Shown: positions 24,356 to 25,580 of the stretch, piece by piece
How the letters are laid out: every line of letters starts with the position of its first letter
Numbering within the stretch: the first letter of the stretch is position 1
Assembly (NCBI GenBank): GCA_037134755.1
Contig: JBAXLO010000046.1
Span: 1-25,580, forward strand
DNA: 25,580 bases
Direction of reading: 5' to 3'
Source of the DNA: JBAXLO01 sp037134755
GTDB lineage: Bacteria; Bacteroidota; Bacteroidia; Bacteroidales; JACABE01
Position numbers and translations under genes: made by a program
The notes under the pieces: model-generated
Told to the model about the DNA's origin: nothing
The model's input: the letters and a program-made list of their open reading frames with translations, nothing else
Database searches by the model: none

Positions 24356-25243
24356 CTACTCATGAAATTCATATTCATATTTATGCATAACATTATGATG
24401 ATATTCCCTACCAAAAGATTGTGCTTCAATTATGTTTCCATCTTTATAATTGTTCACTATAGCTGACACCTCTTCTCCTTCTTCATCAGTTTCTACTTGT
24501 TTTACAGCATTCCCTTCATCATCATATTCAAAAGTATAACTACTGTATTTGCCAATACCTTCTTCAAGTAAAGTAATCTTTTTATTTTTGTCGTTATAAG
24601 TATAAGTATTTCGTAAAATCAATTCGCCAGCTTTATCATATACAAGTTCTTTTATTTTGTTATCTGCTTCATCATATACATATTCAGTAGAATTTTTCTC
24701 TTCCGTTTCCAAATCAAAAAACTCAGTTTTAATCAATAAACCTTTTTCATTAAATTCATATTTTAGTTCGGCTACTAATTCATTTTCATCATCATACTTG
24801 CTTTCTTGAATAAGCTTTCCATTTTTATATACATATGTTGTAACCGATTCAATATCGTTTTCCGAATCTACCAAAGTTCTTTTTACTATCCTTTTCTCTT
24901 CATCATAATCATAATTTAAAGTATCATAAACATCATCCTGATAAAAGATAAGCTCTTTTAAGATTAGCTTATTATCATCATAAAGAAACTCATGTCTTTC
25001 GGCAATTTCTTCTTGATCGAATAATATCTCTTCGGTTTTCAATCCAGTTTCATTATATATATATTGTATATGCTCTTCCACTTCTTCGTCCGAATCAAAA
25101 GTTTTGGTCTCAATAATATTACCATTCTTATCAAATAATACTCTTGACATAAGAAATCCTGTAATTTCTACTGATTCGGCAGTATCATTATCTGAGAAAG
25201 TATTAAAACGATATTTTTCTACTGATTTAATTTGTTGTTTCAT
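24356..25243 (-). CDS. Acidic YD-repeat-like protein of unknown function
   Basis: A 295-aa protein with no signal peptide, very rich in Glu/Asp. Residues about 45-285 are a run of around ten imperfect units of 20-24 residues, each ending in a pattern like YxYDExGxLIxExxYD. Such units resemble YD/RHS or MORN-type beta-hairpin repeats and are found in many Bacteroidota hypothetical proteins. They probably form an extended beta-solenoid. Unlike RHS toxins there is no C-terminal core, no cleavage motif and no export signal. It is 165 bp upstream of the carboxylase operon on the same strand with no strong terminator between, so partial read-through is possible. Confidence 0.82.
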   Translation of the reverse strand: MKQQIKSVEKYRFNTFSDNDTAESVEITGFLMSRVLFDKNGNIIETKTFDSDEEVEEHIQYIYNETGLKTEEILFDQEEIAERHEFLYDDNKLILKELIFYQDDVYDTLNYDYDEEKRIVKRTLVDSENDIESVTTYVYKNGKLIQESKYDDENELVAELKYEFNEKGLLIKTEFFDLETEEKNSTEYVYDEADNKIKELVYDKAGELILRNTYTYNDKNKKITLLEEGIGKYSSYTFEYDDEGNAVKQVETDEEGEEVSAIVNNYKDGNIIEAQSFGREYHHNVMHKYEYEFHE

Positions 25244-25274
25244 TTGTATATTATTTATGATTGAATTCAGGTGA

Positions 25275-25282
25275 CAAAATTA
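25275..25282 (-). promoter_or_regulatory. -7 box of the YD-repeat-like gene
   Basis: The minus strand reads TAATTTTG, a perfect TAnnTTTG, followed by TCACC. Transcription would start near 25268, about 25 bases before the ATG. No clear -33 TTTG is seen. Confidence 0.5.
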
Positions 25283-25494
25283 TACATTTTAAACTTATCT
25301 ATTAATTTAAAAATAAAATAAATTATTGCAATTTTTAACAAAACATATTAAGTCGTTATACTTATATTCATTACAATTAAAATAGTTTTTTATTTAAAAA
25401 TAAGATTCAATAAAAAATGCCTGAATTAACCATTTAAAATAAAAACCCATTTTTTGTAACTACCTGATCGAACTTATGGGTGAAGGATTCCATA
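25283..25494. other. AT-rich intergenic region at window end
   Basis: No ORF, hairpin terminator or RNA was recognised. The stretch around 25458-25492 is less AT-rich than its surroundings and leads directly into a tandem repeat. Confidence 0.55.
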
Positions 25495-25580
25495 ATATAG
25501 AACTGTATATTTATACGTAAATGTAGCATTCTATTATATAGAACTGTATATTTATACGTAAATGTGGCATTCTATTATAT
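25495..25580. repeat. 41-bp tandem repeat, cut by the window edge
   Basis: Two copies start at 25495 and 25536 and a third begins at 25577; the full copies differ at one base (GTAGCATT versus GTGGCATT). Each unit contains ATAGAACTGTATATTTATAC and then GTAAATG, ending near CATTCTATT. GTATA/TATAC is a small palindrome, and ATAGAA/TTCTAT pair across the unit, so every copy can form a hairpin. The array continues beyond the window, so copy number is unknown. Confidence 0.9.

Noticed and set aside
25495..25580. Start of a CRISPR array
   Set aside because: The two full copies match over the entire 41 bp except one base, so no spacer can be defined within the window.

Overview
The window looks like a chromosomal segment of an AT-rich member of the Bacteroidota, probably Bacteroidales. 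The reasons are the product set (secreted GH38-type hydrolase, fucose isomerase with FucP-type symporter, three-subunit biotin carboxylase system, DUF1338, DUF1361, short-leader lipoprotein), the lack of clear Shine-Dalgarno sequences, and several start sites preceded by TAnnTTTG boxes, the -7 element of the Bacteroidota sigma factor. This is inference from content; no rRNA or other taxonomic marker is present, and no tRNA was found.

Layout. 1-526 is a very AT-rich leader before gdhA (NADP-type glutamate dehydrogenase), which ends in a strong terminator. Next comes a stand-alone secreted GH38-like glycoside hydrolase with its own -7 box and a bidirectional terminator. 5429-8863 is a minus-strand block: a lipoprotein of unknown function, a short DUF1338 (HglS-like) oxygenase, and an RlmD-type 23S rRNA m5U methyltransferase. 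A 673-bp gap holds a 12-unit array of 21-bp repeats. 9537-14289 is plus strand: a secreted alpha/beta hydrolase, then fucI and fucP with a palindromic repeat between them and a terminator behind.

14290-15592 is the most unusual part. It has a second, unrelated array of exactly 21-bp repeats inside an open reading frame (heptad repeats), then a small ORF with a possible double-glycine leader whose end lies in a cluster of inverted repeats, then a DUF1361 membrane protein. 16267-20146 is minus strand: an unknown protein with a CxxC/CxxC zinc-ribbon-like pair, a PhnB-type VOC protein, a MITE-like palindromic element and a secreted M48-type metallopeptidase. 20522-24190 is a compact minus-strand operon for an acyl-CoA (probably propionyl-CoA) carboxylase: carboxyltransferase, biotin carboxylase and biotin carrier, closed by a terminator. 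Upstream is a YD-repeat-like acidic protein. The window ends inside a 41-bp tandem repeat.

How the genes work together. Two modules are clear: fucose uptake plus isomerisation (the kinase and aldolase are not in the window), and the three-subunit carboxylase. Fucose fermentation and propionyl-CoA metabolism can be connected in Bacteroidota, but nothing here shows a regulatory link. The rest are single genes. No defence system, CRISPR, phage or conjugative element was recognised. The best candidates for undescribed biology are the two 21-bp-period arrays and the double-glycine small ORF with its hairpin cluster.
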